Shown: positions 16,343-24,411 of the stretch, in pieces
Layout: every line of letters starts with the position of its first letter
How positions within the stretch are numbered: position 1 is the stretch's first letter
Source of the DNA: Mycobacterium sp. 852002-40037_SCH5390672
Lineage (GTDB): Bacteria; Actinomycetota; Actinomycetes; Mycobacteriales; Mycobacteriaceae
Direction: 5' to 3'
DNA: 64,000 bases
NCBI RefSeq assembly: GCF_001665875.1
Contig: NZ_LZTA01000038.1
Location: forward strand, 124,001-188,000
The notes under the pieces: model-generated
What the model saw: only the letters and a program-made list of their open reading frames with translations
Database searches by the model: none
What the model was told of the DNA's origin: nothing
Program-made: the position numbers and the translations under genes

Positions 16343-16534
16343 ATGCGAGTAACGGTCGACGAGAATTTGTGCGAGGCAAACGGCTTCTGCGAATCGCTTG
16401 CGGCGGAAGTATTCGAACTCGGTGACGCCGATGTGGTGCAGATCGCGGACGGCCCCGTGCCGCCGCGACTGGAAATCGATGTGCGCGCCGCGGTGGACCA
16501 ATGTCCCAAGGCCGCGTTGCGGCTGCAGGACTGA
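16343..16534 (+). CDS. [3Fe-4S] ferredoxin of the P450-redox type
   Basis: A 63-residue ferredoxin with CEANGFC and a later C-P motif (VDQCPKAAL), so three Cys ligate a 3Fe-4S cluster. The position that would hold a fourth Cys is Asn, as in several mycobacterial CxxNxxC-type ferredoxins. It transfers single electrons, usually to cytochromes P450. ATG 16343 has GGAGG eight bases upstream; the TTG just before it is not needed. It is cotranscribed with the CoA-transferase and faces the P450 gene across a large hairpin, so that P450 is the likely partner. Confidence 0.9.
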   Translation: MRVTVDENLCEANGFCESLAAEVFELGDADVVQIADGPVPPRLEIDVRAAVDQCPKAALRLQD

Positions 16535-16549
16535 ATAAGCACGTGCGCC

Positions 16550-16632
16550 ACTGGGCGCCGTGTGCCTGCCATGAGGTGAGTTTCATGCGCGCTAGCTGTA
16601 CCCGGCGCTAGCGCGCATGAAAGGCGCCCAGT
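16550..16632. terminator. Large inverted repeat between convergent genes (likely bidirectional terminator)
   Basis: A perfect 16-base stem (16581-16596 with 16607-16622, TTTCATGCGCGCTAGC and its complement) surrounds a 10-base loop. An outer pair, ACTGGGCGCC (16550-16559) with GGCGCCCAGT (16623-16632), adds a second stem. No U-run follows. It sits exactly between the ferredoxin (+) and P450 (-) stop codons, so termination in both directions is likely. Confidence 0.65.
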
Positions 16633-16661
16633 CCGGGTCTTGCGGCGCCCCGCCCCCTGAC

Positions 16662-17900
16662 TCAGCGCCGCTCGGTCAGCGAGATGGCCATCTCGTCGTA
16701 GATCGACATGTTGGTGGTCAGGTTCGGATGGGCCACCTTCGCCGGACCGATCTCGATGTCATCGCAGCGCAGCAGCAGTTCGTCGAGGACCGCGCGGAGT
16801 TCGGCCCGGGCCAGCATCGCGCCCAGGCAGTGGTGCGGTCCGCCGCCCCCGAACGCCACGTGGGGGTTGGGTTGCCGGCCGATGTCGAAGGCGAACGGGG
16901 ACTCGAAGACCTCCTCGTCCCGGTTGGCCGACCGCAGTGTCGACACCACGCGTTCGCCCTTGGCGATGTGCTGGCCGTCCATCTCGACGTCGACCTTCGC
17001 GGTGCGCGTCCAGTACGCCACCGGCGAGGCCCAGCGCAGCACCTCCTCGACCGCGCCGGCCCGCAGCGCTTCATCCTCGCGATACCGCTCTATCTGGTCG
17101 GGATTGGCGACGAACGCCTGCAGCCCGATGGCCAGGGCGTTCTTGGTGGTGTCACTGCCGGCGAATGCCAGCACGAAGAAGAAGAACTCGAGTTCGTTTT
17201 CCGGCAGGCTGAACTGCTCGCCGTCGTCGCCGGTGATCACCGCGGACGCCAGCGTGCTCCAGATGTCGTCTGTCGGATTGCGCCGCTTCTCGGCGGTGAG
17301 CTCCATCGCGTACTTGAAGACCAGGGCGAAGAGATCGAGTTCGACCTGCCCGCTCGGGCGCGCCTCGGGCGCAAGCGCCTTGAGGATGCGGTCGAAGATG
17401 TCGAATATTCGCGGCCGGTCCTCGTCCGGGATGCCGATGATGTCGCCGATGACCGTCATCGGTAACGCGTCGGCGACGTCCTCGATCCAGTCCCCACCGC
17501 CCGCGGCGAGCAGGCCGTCGATCATCCCCGCCGCACGCGCCCGGATGCCGTTCTCCAGCTTGGCGATCGCCCGCGGGTTGAAGGCGTTGGAGATCAGTTT
17601 GCGGCGCTTGTTCAGGTCCGGCGGGTCCAGCGTGATGATCGTCGGGAACGACGAGAACATGGCGACCGGTTGAATGAGCGGGCCGTCGGCCGCGGTGAAC
17701 GACTCGGTGTCGCGGTGCAGGCGGACCGCGTGCCGGTGTTTGGTGGCGACCCAGAATTGGCGTTGGACGGTGTCGGCGACACCCGGTGTCAGCTCGTGCC
17801 GGAAAAGCGGCCGGGTGCGCCGCAGCTCTGCGAACAGCTCGTCGGGAAAACCGTTACGCCACAAGGCGAAATCGGAAAGGTCCACCGTCGCAGCCGTCAT
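16662..17900 (-). CDS. Cytochrome P450 monooxygenase
   Basis: A 412-residue soluble bacterial P450. Motifs: I-helix AFAGSDTTKNAL, ExxR in VEEVLRWASPV, and the heme loop FGGGGPHHCLGAMLAR with Cys358 as the thiolate ligand. It would hydroxylate a hydrophobic substrate using O2 and electrons from a ferredoxin, probably the [3Fe-4S] protein at 16343. ATG 17900 is chosen because GGAGG lies five bases upstream; frames extending to 17960 are not needed. It is divergent from the KshA-like Rieske gene across a 153-base gap that holds a CTAAAATAG site. The sequence recalls sterol/terpene-type mycobacterial P450s but I cannot assign a CYP family. Confidence 0.92.
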   Translation of the reverse strand: MTAATVDLSDFALWRNGFPDELFAELRRTRPLFRHELTPGVADTVQRQFWVATKHRHAVRLHRDTESFTAADGPLIQPVAMFSSFPTIITLDPPDLNKRRKLISNAFNPRAIAKLENGIRARAAGMIDGLLAAGGGDWIEDVADALPMTVIGDIIGIPDEDRPRIFDIFDRILKALAPEARPSGQVELDLFALVFKYAMELTAEKRRNPTDDIWSTLASAVITGDDGEQFSLPENELEFFFFVLAFAGSDTTKNALAIGLQAFVANPDQIERYREDEALRAGAVEEVLRWASPVAYWTRTAKVDVEMDGQHIAKGERVVSTLRSANRDEEVFESPFAFDIGRQPNPHVAFGGGGPHHCLGAMLARAELRAVLDELLLRCDDIEIGPAKVAHPNLTTNMSIYDEMAISLTERR

Positions 17901-17963
17901 GTGAACCTCCATTGGCTCGGGCACCACGCGACGACCGGCCGGCCCCGCGTTGACGTTCAATGC

Positions 17964-17972
17964 CTAAAATAG
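17964..17972. promoter_or_regulatory. Candidate shared operator CTAAAATAG, site C
   Basis: CTA-AAA-TAG followed by TAAAAATAG, between the divergent P450 (start 17900) and Rieske (start 18054) genes, 64 and 81 bases from the two starts. Confidence 0.42.
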
Positions 17973-18053
17973 TAAAAATAGACTTTAGTCGTCGAAACGC
18001 GGTGAGGTAAGAGCAGGCCAAAAGCGCGCGGCCGCGTGGGAAACGGAGTTCTC

Positions 18054-19163
18054 GTGACGAATACGATTCCAGAATCAGACCCCTCAGAACGCGAGTTCGG
18101 ACCGTCTGGCATTGCACTGTCCACCTATCGATTTCCGACGGGGTGGTTCATCGTCGCGTTCGCCGACGATGTAAAGCCCGGCGACGTCAAGCGCCTGCAC
18201 TACTTCGGCGAGGAACTGGTGCTGTTCCGCACCGCCTCGGGCAAGGTCAGCGTGCTGGATGCCTACTGCCAACACCTCGGCGCCAACATGGGCGTTGGCG
18301 GCACGGTCGAAGACGAGAACATCGTCTGCCCCTGGCACGGCTGGCAGTGGCGCGGCGACGGCAGCAACGCGCTGATCCCGTACAGCAAGATCGGCTGCAA
18401 GAACAACGTCCACATCCGCACCTACCCCACCGTGGAGTGGTACGGCTTCATCCTGGTCTGGCACGAACGGCACGGGCGGGCGCCGTACTGGCAGCCGCCG
18501 GCGCTGCCCGAGCTGGAAACCGGCGAGTACTACCCGCTGCACCCGCATAGCCGGATGCTCAATCGGGTCAAGGTGCACGCGCAGATGATCATCGAAAACG
18601 CCGCCGACCCGTACCACGTCCAATACGTGCACAAGGCCGCCAACCCCGCCAATACCGCCTCATTCGAGGTGGCGGGCTATCACCTGCACGCCACCGTCAA
18701 CGCCCACTTCGGTGGGGGCCGGGAGAAGACGTGGTTGACTCCCAACGGGCCGGTCGACGCCAAAATCATTTACGACAACTACTCGTTGGGGCTGGGGCTG
18801 GTCCGGTTCCCGACCGATCTGGTGGCCACCATCGAGGTCACCGGGCAGACGCCGGTCGACGAGGACTACACCGACTACTTCTACACACAGGCATCCGTAC
18901 GTGAACCGGGCGACAGCGGTGACGTGCCCACCGGACGTGCCGCCCGGTTCTTGGCGCTGCAGCAAGAGGTCATCAAACAGGACTTCTTCACCTGGGAGAA
19001 CATGAAATACCTGGAGAAGCCGAATCTGGCGCCCGAAGAGGCACGCGACTACGCGGCCCTGCGCCGCTGGGCGCACCGCTTCTACCCGGGCGAGGAACCG
19101 TTGCCGTCTGACTTCGGCTACAGCGCCGACGGCGAGCCCGACCCGGCGGCCGCCAAAGCTTGA
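18054..19163 (+). CDS. Rieske non-heme iron oxygenase, KshA-like
   Basis: About 369 residues. The N-terminal Rieske domain has YCQHLGANMG and CPWHGWQW (Cys-His / Cys-His ligands of the 2Fe-2S cluster). The catalytic domain has ENAADPYHVQYVH supplying the mononuclear iron histidines. The order of motifs resembles the oxygenase component of 3-ketosteroid 9-alpha-hydroxylase (KshA), though identity is clearly not high. GTG 18054 is preferred (GGAG five bases upstream) over GTG 18036. It is followed after 18 bases by an acyl-CoA synthetase gene. It would need a reductase; none is encoded in the window. Ring or side-chain hydroxylation is inferred. Confidence 0.88.
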   Translation: MTNTIPESDPSEREFGPSGIALSTYRFPTGWFIVAFADDVKPGDVKRLHYFGEELVLFRTASGKVSVLDAYCQHLGANMGVGGTVEDENIVCPWHGWQWRGDGSNALIPYSKIGCKNNVHIRTYPTVEWYGFILVWHERHGRAPYWQPPALPELETGEYYPLHPHSRMLNRVKVHAQMIIENAADPYHVQYVHKAANPANTASFEVAGYHLHATVNAHFGGGREKTWLTPNGPVDAKIIYDNYSLGLGLVRFPTDLVATIEVTGQTPVDEDYTDYFYTQASVREPGDSGDVPTGRAARFLALQQEVIKQDFFTWENMKYLEKPNLAPEEARDYAALRRWAHRFYPGEEPLPSDFGYSADGEPDPAAAKA

Positions 19164-19181
19164 CCGGACCCCAACATCCCG

Positions 19182-20768
19182 ATGTGTGCTGACCGCGGCG
19201 GGCCGGTGCGGCCCTCCGATTTCGGCGTCGACCGATTCACCGTACCGGCCGTGCTGGATCGCCGCGCGCAGCAGTTTCCCGACCGGGTGATGATGTCTAT
19301 TGCCGGTGTCGACGTGACCTTCGAGCAGATGCGCCAGCGGTCCTGCGCGGCGGCAAACATGTTGACCGACTTAGGTGTCGGACCGGGCGACCGCGTGGCC
19401 TTGTTCACCGGCACGTGTCCGGAATGGGTGTACTTCTGGCTTGGCGCCGCGCGGATCGGGGCGGTCAGCGCCGCGATCAATGCCGCGAACAAAGGCGACT
19501 TCCTGCTGCACGCTCTTCGGCTCTCGCGGGCCAAGGTGATGCTGACCGACGTCGAACGCCGGCCCCGCGCCGCCGAGGTCGCCGACGCCGTGGACACCCT
19601 GACAAGCGTTGTGGTGCCCGGTGATTCACTGAGCGCGACGCTGGGGCAAAACATCGATTCTGCACCTGCCGAGCTCCCCGGGCGGGTGGGGGACCTCGGC
19701 TGCCTGTTCTACACGTCAGGCACCACCGGCCCGTCCAAAGCGGTCGCCACGACATGGCAATACCTGTTTTCCGTTGCCGCGACCGTCGCATCGGCCTGGG
19801 AATTTCGGGAGGGCGAGGTGCTGTGGACGGCGATGCCGTTGTTTCACCTGAGCGCGGCGCCCAGCATATTGGCGCCCATGCTGGTCGGCGCGACGACGGT
19901 GCTGGCCGGGGCTTTTCACCCCGGTGAGGTGTGGGACGAGATACGCGCCCGCGGTGCCGTCGGATTCGCCGGCGCCGGGGCGATGGTTTCGATGCTGCGG
20001 AATCTGCCCGCGGATCCGCGCGACGCGCAGCTGCCGCTGCGGTTTATCTCTGCCGCGCCGATCGACGCGAACTCCTACCGCGACATCGAAACGCGCTACG
20101 GCTGCCGCATCGTCACCATGTACGGGCTCACCGAAGCGTTTCCCATCGCGGTCAAGGGGTTGGCCGACAGCGGGGTCCCCGGGACCTCGGGACGCCCTAA
20201 TCCCGATTTCGAGGTTCGGATCCTCGACGAACACGGAAATCCACTGCCCGACGACGGCGTGGGTGAGATCGCCTGTCGTCCCAGGCATCCGCACGTGATG
20301 AGCGAAGGATACCTCGGCGCGGATTCGCAGATAAACCCGCATCCGGAATGGTTTCGAACCGGCGATCTCGGGCGGCTCGATCGCGATCAGAATCTGACAT
20401 ACGTGGACCGAATCAAGGATGCGTTGCGCCGACGCGGTGAAAACATCTCCTCGATGGAAGTGGAGAGCGTTGTCATGCGCCACCCCGCCGTGGCGGAGGC
20501 CGCCGCGGTCGGCGTGCCCAGCGAGTTGGGAGAAGACGATGTCCTGATAGTCATCACGTTACGGCCGGGCGCCACAATCGATTTCGTCGAATTACTCGAC
20601 TTCTGCGCGGCGCGCATGCCGTACTTCTGCGTGCCGCGATTCGTGGAGACCGTCACCGAACTCCCGAAGAATGTGATCGGGCGGATACGTAAAGACTTAT
20701 TGCGCGAACGGGGCGTCAATCCGGGAGCGTGGGATCGTGAAAGCAGGGGGTATACCGTTAGCCGTTAG
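19182..20768 (+). CDS. Acyl-CoA synthetase (AMP-binding, FadD-type)
   Basis: A 528-residue ANL enzyme: P-loop YTSGTTGPSKAV near residue 185, MYGLTEAFPIAVKG near 310, the hinge region FRTGDLGRLDRDQNLTYVDRIKDALRRRGENISSMEVE near 390-425, and the C-terminal Lys in NVIGRIRKDLLRERG. It activates a carboxylic acid to its CoA thioester. This second synthetase of the cluster resembles crotonobetaine/carnitine-CoA ligase-like members. It follows the KshA-like gene by 18 bases on the same strand. The Shine-Dalgarno before ATG 19182 is weak, so the exact start is less certain than the rest. Confidence 0.88.
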   Translation: MCADRGGPVRPSDFGVDRFTVPAVLDRRAQQFPDRVMMSIAGVDVTFEQMRQRSCAAANMLTDLGVGPGDRVALFTGTCPEWVYFWLGAARIGAVSAAINAANKGDFLLHALRLSRAKVMLTDVERRPRAAEVADAVDTLTSVVVPGDSLSATLGQNIDSAPAELPGRVGDLGCLFYTSGTTGPSKAVATTWQYLFSVAATVASAWEFREGEVLWTAMPLFHLSAAPSILAPMLVGATTVLAGAFHPGEVWDEIRARGAVGFAGAGAMVSMLRNLPADPRDAQLPLRFISAAPIDANSYRDIETRYGCRIVTMYGLTEAFPIAVKGLADSGVPGTSGRPNPDFEVRILDEHGNPLPDDGVGEIACRPRHPHVMSEGYLGADSQINPHPEWFRTGDLGRLDRDQNLTYVDRIKDALRRRGENISSMEVESVVMRHPAVAEAAAVGVPSELGEDDVLIVITLRPGATIDFVELLDFCAARMPYFCVPRFVETVTELPKNVIGRIRKDLLRERGVNPGAWDRESRGYTVSR

Positions 20769-20859
20769 GTTCCATTAATTTCACGTAAAAGTCGGTAAGT
20801 TGCCTTAGTGTTCCGTCAATCCGTTGTTGGCAGTCATTTCCGAGAGAGGCTGGAAAGCC

Positions 20860-21285
20860 ATGACCATGACTTATCAGGAACAGCAAATGCTCCAAGCCGC
20901 CACCGGACGCGCTGCCATCCTGGATTTGAATGCTCGGCACAATCGGGCCTACTCCGACGGTGACCGCGACCGCTGGGTCTCCACGTTCCGCCATTCCGGT
21001 GCCAGCTATACCCGCCACGGTGAGCTGTTCAGCGACCTGCGTTCGGCCTTCGACGGGGGCGACGGCCAGCGACTGGTCACGGTCGATCACGAGATTCGCG
21101 TCGACGGCGTCAACGCAACTCAGCATTGTGTCGCCGTGCTTTTCGCCGCCTTGTACGGCGACACCACGCTGCGGGCCACTGGGATTTTTCGCGACCAACT
21201 GGTCTACGAACGAGGCGGCTGGTATTTCACTTCCCGCGCGTTGCAGTGGGATTCGGTCCCGAGTCGGCACCCCATGGTCATGTGA
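20860..21285 (+). CDS. SnoaL/NTF2-like protein
   Basis: 141 residues with an NTF2-like alpha+beta cone fold: an N-terminal helix with RAAILDLNARHNRAYSDGDRDRWVSTF, then strands ending LVYERGGWYFTSRALQWD. The family includes ketosteroid isomerases, dehydratases and hydroxylating-dioxygenase small subunits. The conserved shape is plain, the catalytic residues are not. ATG 20860 (GGAAAG upstream) is chosen; ATG 20866 is an alternative. The stop overlaps a GTG that probably began the next gene (GTGA). In this setting it may isomerise or hydrate a ring intermediate. Confidence 0.75.
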   Translation: MTMTYQEQQMLQAATGRAAILDLNARHNRAYSDGDRDRWVSTFRHSGASYTRHGELFSDLRSAFDGGDGQRLVTVDHEIRVDGVNATQHCVAVLFAALYGDTTLRATGIFRDQLVYERGGWYFTSRALQWDSVPSRHPMVM

Positions 21286-21298
21286 GCGACACCGATAC

Positions 21299-21829
21299 GT
21301 GGATCGGGATTTCAGTCAGCGGCTGGCCTTCGGCACCTATGACGATGCGCTGCGGATGGTCGGCGCGAAAGGTGAGCCCCGCACCGCGGCCACCGCGGTA
21401 AGCGCCGCACGCATCCAGTTGTTCGCCGCGCTGGTCCGCGACGGCAATCGCTCGTACTGGGATTCCGAATTCGCCCGGCGACACTGGGGAGGCCTGCTGG
21501 CGCCGCCCGCGTTGTTGATGGGCTGGCTGATCGCACCGCCGTGGCAACCCGGAGGCCGGAGATCGGGTTCGTTGATCGCATTGCGGGTGCCGCTGCCCGG
21601 TAGCACATTCATCAACGCGGCCAACGAGGTTGAGTTTCCCCAGCCCATCGTCGAAGGTGACGTGCTGACCGTCGTCGACGAAGTGGTCTCGGTGTCACCG
21701 GAAAAGCGCACGCGGCTGGGTGTCGGCCATTTCGTCGAAACGCTCGAAACCTATCGCCGTCAGGACGGGACCGTGGTGGCCACCTGCCGCAATACCTTGT
21801 TCCGCTTCACGCCAGGTGCATCCTCATGA
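21299..21829 (+). CDS. MaoC/FAS1-type hotdog dehydratase-like protein, possible 5' frameshift
   Basis: The visible frame gives about 176 residues resembling the N-terminal FAS1-like dehydratase hotdog (FGTYDDALRMVGAKGEP, FINAANEVEFPQPIVEGDVLTVVDEVVSVSPEK, CRNTLFRF). The frame start is doubtful. GTG 21299 has no Shine-Dalgarno, whereas GTG 21282 overlaps the preceding stop (GTGA) and encodes a plausible N-terminus (VSDTDTWIG) that runs into this frame if one base is missing near 21306-21308. It ends in an ATGA overlap with the next hotdog gene, the usual arrangement for a two-subunit hydratase. Confidence 0.65.
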   Translation: MDRDFSQRLAFGTYDDALRMVGAKGEPRTAATAVSAARIQLFAALVRDGNRSYWDSEFARRHWGGLLAPPALLMGWLIAPPWQPGGRRSGSLIALRVPLPGSTFINAANEVEFPQPIVEGDVLTVVDEVVSVSPEKRTRLGVGHFVETLETYRRQDGTVVATCRNTLFRFTPGASS

Positions 21830-22287
21830 CCGGCGACGGCCTGGACTGGAACCAGATCAGCGTCCCCGTTGAGCTGCCGGAAGCGACCGACCACATCAGC
21901 TACCAGCGGGTGGTCGAGAACGCCGGAGCGACGTGGGATTACTTTCCCGGCCATTTTGACCCGAATTACGCTCAGTCCCAGGGTAATCCGACGATCTATG
22001 TCAACACGATGCACCTGGCCGGTTTCGCTGATCGTGTCGCGACCGACTGGGCGGGTCCGCGGTCCCGCGTGGTGCGCCGCTCCATGCGGCTGGCCGGGTC
22101 GATCTATGCCGGCGACACGATGATCGGCCGAGGGCGGGCGGTGGCGAAGCGGCGGGACACCTCGGTGGATCCGCCGCGCTTTCTGGTGGACGTCGAAATC
22201 CAGGTGACTAATCAGTACGGCGCGCTGTGCTGTCCGGTCGAGCTGACGTTGCAGGTGCCCGAAACTCCGCAGCACGGCGATGGATGA
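21826..22287 (+). CDS. MaoC-like hotdog protein, second subunit
   Basis: 153 residues with a hotdog/MaoC-like layout: ISYQRVVENAGATWDYFPGHFDPNYA, then VNTMHLAGFADRVATDWAGPRSRVVRRSMRLAGSIYAGDT. The first segment occupies the place of the catalytic Asp-His loop of enoyl-CoA hydratases. Its start overlaps the previous hotdog gene (ATGA) and its end overlaps the next gene by 8 bases. Paired MaoC-like chains in actinobacterial sterol clusters act as heteromeric 2-enoyl-CoA hydratases, the likely role here, acting after the acyl-CoA dehydrogenases. Confidence 0.78.
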   Translation: MTGDGLDWNQISVPVELPEATDHISYQRVVENAGATWDYFPGHFDPNYAQSQGNPTIYVNTMHLAGFADRVATDWAGPRSRVVRRSMRLAGSIYAGDTMIGRGRAVAKRRDTSVDPPRFLVDVEIQVTNQYGALCCPVELTLQVPETPQHGDG

Positions 22288-22810
22288 CGTAGGCGGGCTG
22301 CACTTGGCGGTGTGCCGCCGGTTCGGCGAGGCGGTCGCCGCGGCGACTGGCAAATGGGACCGCCCATCGCCGTGTGACGCGTGGGATGCCCGAGGAGTGC
22401 TCGAGCACGTGATCGGGTTTCATGACGTACTTCTGTTGCGTCCCTTGGGATTGAAGCCCGATCGGCCACGCGAAGACCCAGAGGCCCGGTGGCGCCTGAC
22501 CTATGACTCGCTGACAGAGGCCCTTGACTCCCGCAGAGCGACACGGCTGGATGAGTACCGGCTGATGCCCAACCTGACTCGTGACGTTCTGGTGCATACC
22601 TGGGACCTCGCCCGCGCGGTCAATGCCGACGATGGGCTGGATCCTGCGTGGTGTGCGGTGTTTTGTGCCGGCTTACCGAAGGATCCGACGACCCTGGCCG
22701 CGTCGGGAATGTTCAGTGCGCCGGTCGAGATAGGTGACGAGACCGATGCGCAGGCAAGGCTTCTGGCACGGCTTGGCCGCGACCCGTCGTGGCGGTCGGA
22801 AACTCTATAG
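22280..22810 (+). CDS. TIGR03086-like (DinB/mycothiol maleylpyruvate isomerase-type) protein
   Basis: 176 residues with the four-helix metalloenzyme pattern of the actinobacterial TIGR03086/DinB-like group: WDRPSPCDAWDARGVLEHVIGFHD, and DVLVHTWDLARAVNADDGLDP, which together supply the three His that usually bind zinc or nickel. Some relatives use mycothiol. The specific reaction is unknown. It overlaps the MaoC-like gene by 8 bases and the convergent aldehyde dehydrogenase by 6. Confidence 0.75.
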   Translation: MDDVGGLHLAVCRRFGEAVAAATGKWDRPSPCDAWDARGVLEHVIGFHDVLLLRPLGLKPDRPREDPEARWRLTYDSLTEALDSRRATRLDEYRLMPNLTRDVLVHTWDLARAVNADDGLDPAWCAVFCAGLPKDPTTLAASGMFSAPVEIGDETDAQARLLARLGRDPSWRSETL

Positions 22811-24271
22811 GGGCGGCAGCTGCCCCTTGCATATCAGCGTCTGCAGTTCGACGTACTCGTGCAGGCCCTCGGGTCCGAACTCGCGCCCGATGCCGGATTG
22901 CTTGAAGCCGCCGAACGGTGCGCCGATGTCGAGGGTGTACATGTTGATGCCGTAGGTCCCCGTGCGGACGGCGGCCGCGACGTCCAGGCCGTGTTCGATG
23001 TCTGCGGTCCACACCGAACCGGCCAGGCCGTAGTCGGTTTCGTTGGCGATGCGGATCGCGTCGTCCTCATCGCGGTAGCGCAGCACGGTCAGCACCGGAC
23101 CGAAAATCTCCTCCCGGGCGATGCGCATGTCGTTGGTGGCGTCGGCGAACAGCGTCGGCTGCACATACCAGCCGCGCTCGGACGGACTCTGTTCGCCACC
23201 GAGGACCACGCGAGCGCCCTCACTGCGGCCCGACTTGATGTAGTCCTGGACACGGCGCTGTTGTCGTTGGGCCACAAGCGGTCCGATATCGGTCGACTCG
23301 TCGGCCGGGTCGCCGACAGTCAGCGCCGACATCATGTCCGCCAACGCGTCGACGACCTCGTCATGTTTACGGTCGCTGACCAGGATCCGGGTCTGCGCGA
23401 CGCAGGCCTGACCGTTGTTCATCAGGCCCGCGGACTTCAGGCCGGCCACCGTCTTCTCGATGTCGGCGTCGTCGAGGATGATCGCCGCGGACTTGCCGCC
23501 CAGCTCCAAGCTCACCCGCTTCAGCTGCTCGCCGCACAGGGCGGCGATCCGGCGCCCGACGGCACTGGAACCGGTGAACGCGATCTTGTCCACTCCGGGA
23601 TGGCGCACCAGCGCCTCACCGATCTCGGGGCCGCCGGGCAGCACCGACACCACACCCTCGGGCAGCCCGATCTGCTCGATCATCTCGGCCAACCACAAAG
23701 CGTCCAAGGGTGTTTCGGGCGCGGGCTTGATGATGACCGTGCAACCCGCGATCAGTGCCGGGATGAGCTTGGGCATGATCAAAAACTGCGGTACGTTCCA
23801 CGGCACGATCGCCCCGACCACCCCGACCGGGGCCCTGCGCAGGTGTACTTCGCCCAGCACGCCCTGCCGGCGTTCCTCCCAGGGGAAGTCCCGGGCGGCG
23901 GCCAGCGAGAGGTGCATCAGCGCCGCGGCGGCCGCCCCCTGGCCCATCCGGCTGAAGCTGCGCGGCGACCCCATCTCGTCGGTGATGAGATCGGCCATCT
24001 CGTCGGCGTGGCCGGCGTAGATTCCGGCGAGCTGTTCGACCTTGGCCATCCGGTCGGCATGGCTCAGCCGTGGCCACGGGCCGTGATCGAACGCGTGCCG
24101 GGCGGCGGCGACGGCGGCCTCGACGTCCTCGGGGCCGGCGACTTGGACATGCCCGACCGGCTCTTCGGAGTGCGGCGAGATCACGGCGAGCTGCTGGGGG
24201 TTTACGGGCTTGCGCCACTGCCCTCCGATGAACAGTTCGTCGTAGCGACGATGGTCGGATGTGTTCGTCAT
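22805..24271 (-). CDS. NAD(P)-dependent aldehyde dehydrogenase
   Basis: 488 residues with full aldehyde dehydrogenase features: FTGSSAVGRRIAALCGEQLKRVSLELGGKSAAIILDDAD cannot be missed as the cofactor loop and catalytic Glu strand, NNGQACVAQTRILV holds the nucleophilic Cys, and EEIFGPVLTVLRY lies near the C-terminus. It oxidises an aldehyde to an acid. ATG 24271 (AAGGAAG seven bases upstream) is the start. It is divergent from the lipocalin-type gene at 24412 and its promoter region holds the best-formed CTAACATAG palindrome. It may oxidise an aldehyde made by the P450 or Rieske enzymes before CoA activation. Confidence 0.9.
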   Translation of the reverse strand: MTNTSDHRRYDELFIGGQWRKPVNPQQLAVISPHSEEPVGHVQVAGPEDVEAAVAAARHAFDHGPWPRLSHADRMAKVEQLAGIYAGHADEMADLITDEMGSPRSFSRMGQGAAAAALMHLSLAAARDFPWEERRQGVLGEVHLRRAPVGVVGAIVPWNVPQFLIMPKLIPALIAGCTVIIKPAPETPLDALWLAEMIEQIGLPEGVVSVLPGGPEIGEALVRHPGVDKIAFTGSSAVGRRIAALCGEQLKRVSLELGGKSAAIILDDADIEKTVAGLKSAGLMNNGQACVAQTRILVSDRKHDEVVDALADMMSALTVGDPADESTDIGPLVAQRQQRRVQDYIKSGRSEGARVVLGGEQSPSERGWYVQPTLFADATNDMRIAREEIFGPVLTVLRYRDEDDAIRIANETDYGLAGSVWTADIEHGLDVAAAVRTGTYGINMYTLDIGAPFGGFKQSGIGREFGPEGLHEYVELQTLICKGQLPPL

Positions 24272-24334
24272 CGGGGCACTTCCTTGGGTCAGCGGCGGGT
24301 GCAGGATAAGACGGTGACCGCGACTTTCTATTGA

Positions 24335-24347
24335 CGCTAACATAGCG
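24335..24347. promoter_or_regulatory. Candidate shared operator, site D (extended palindrome)
   Basis: CGCTA-ACA-TAGCG, a perfect 5+3+5 palindrome whose core is CTAACATAG. It lies about 65 bases from both the aldehyde dehydrogenase and the lipocalin-type gene starts, the same central position as the other three sites. Confidence 0.45.
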
Positions 24348-24411
24348 AAAAAAGGACTAGGCAGGAATCCGCGGGCGGCTCATCAGCCACGGTGTCGAGG
24401 CGAGGCGCGAT

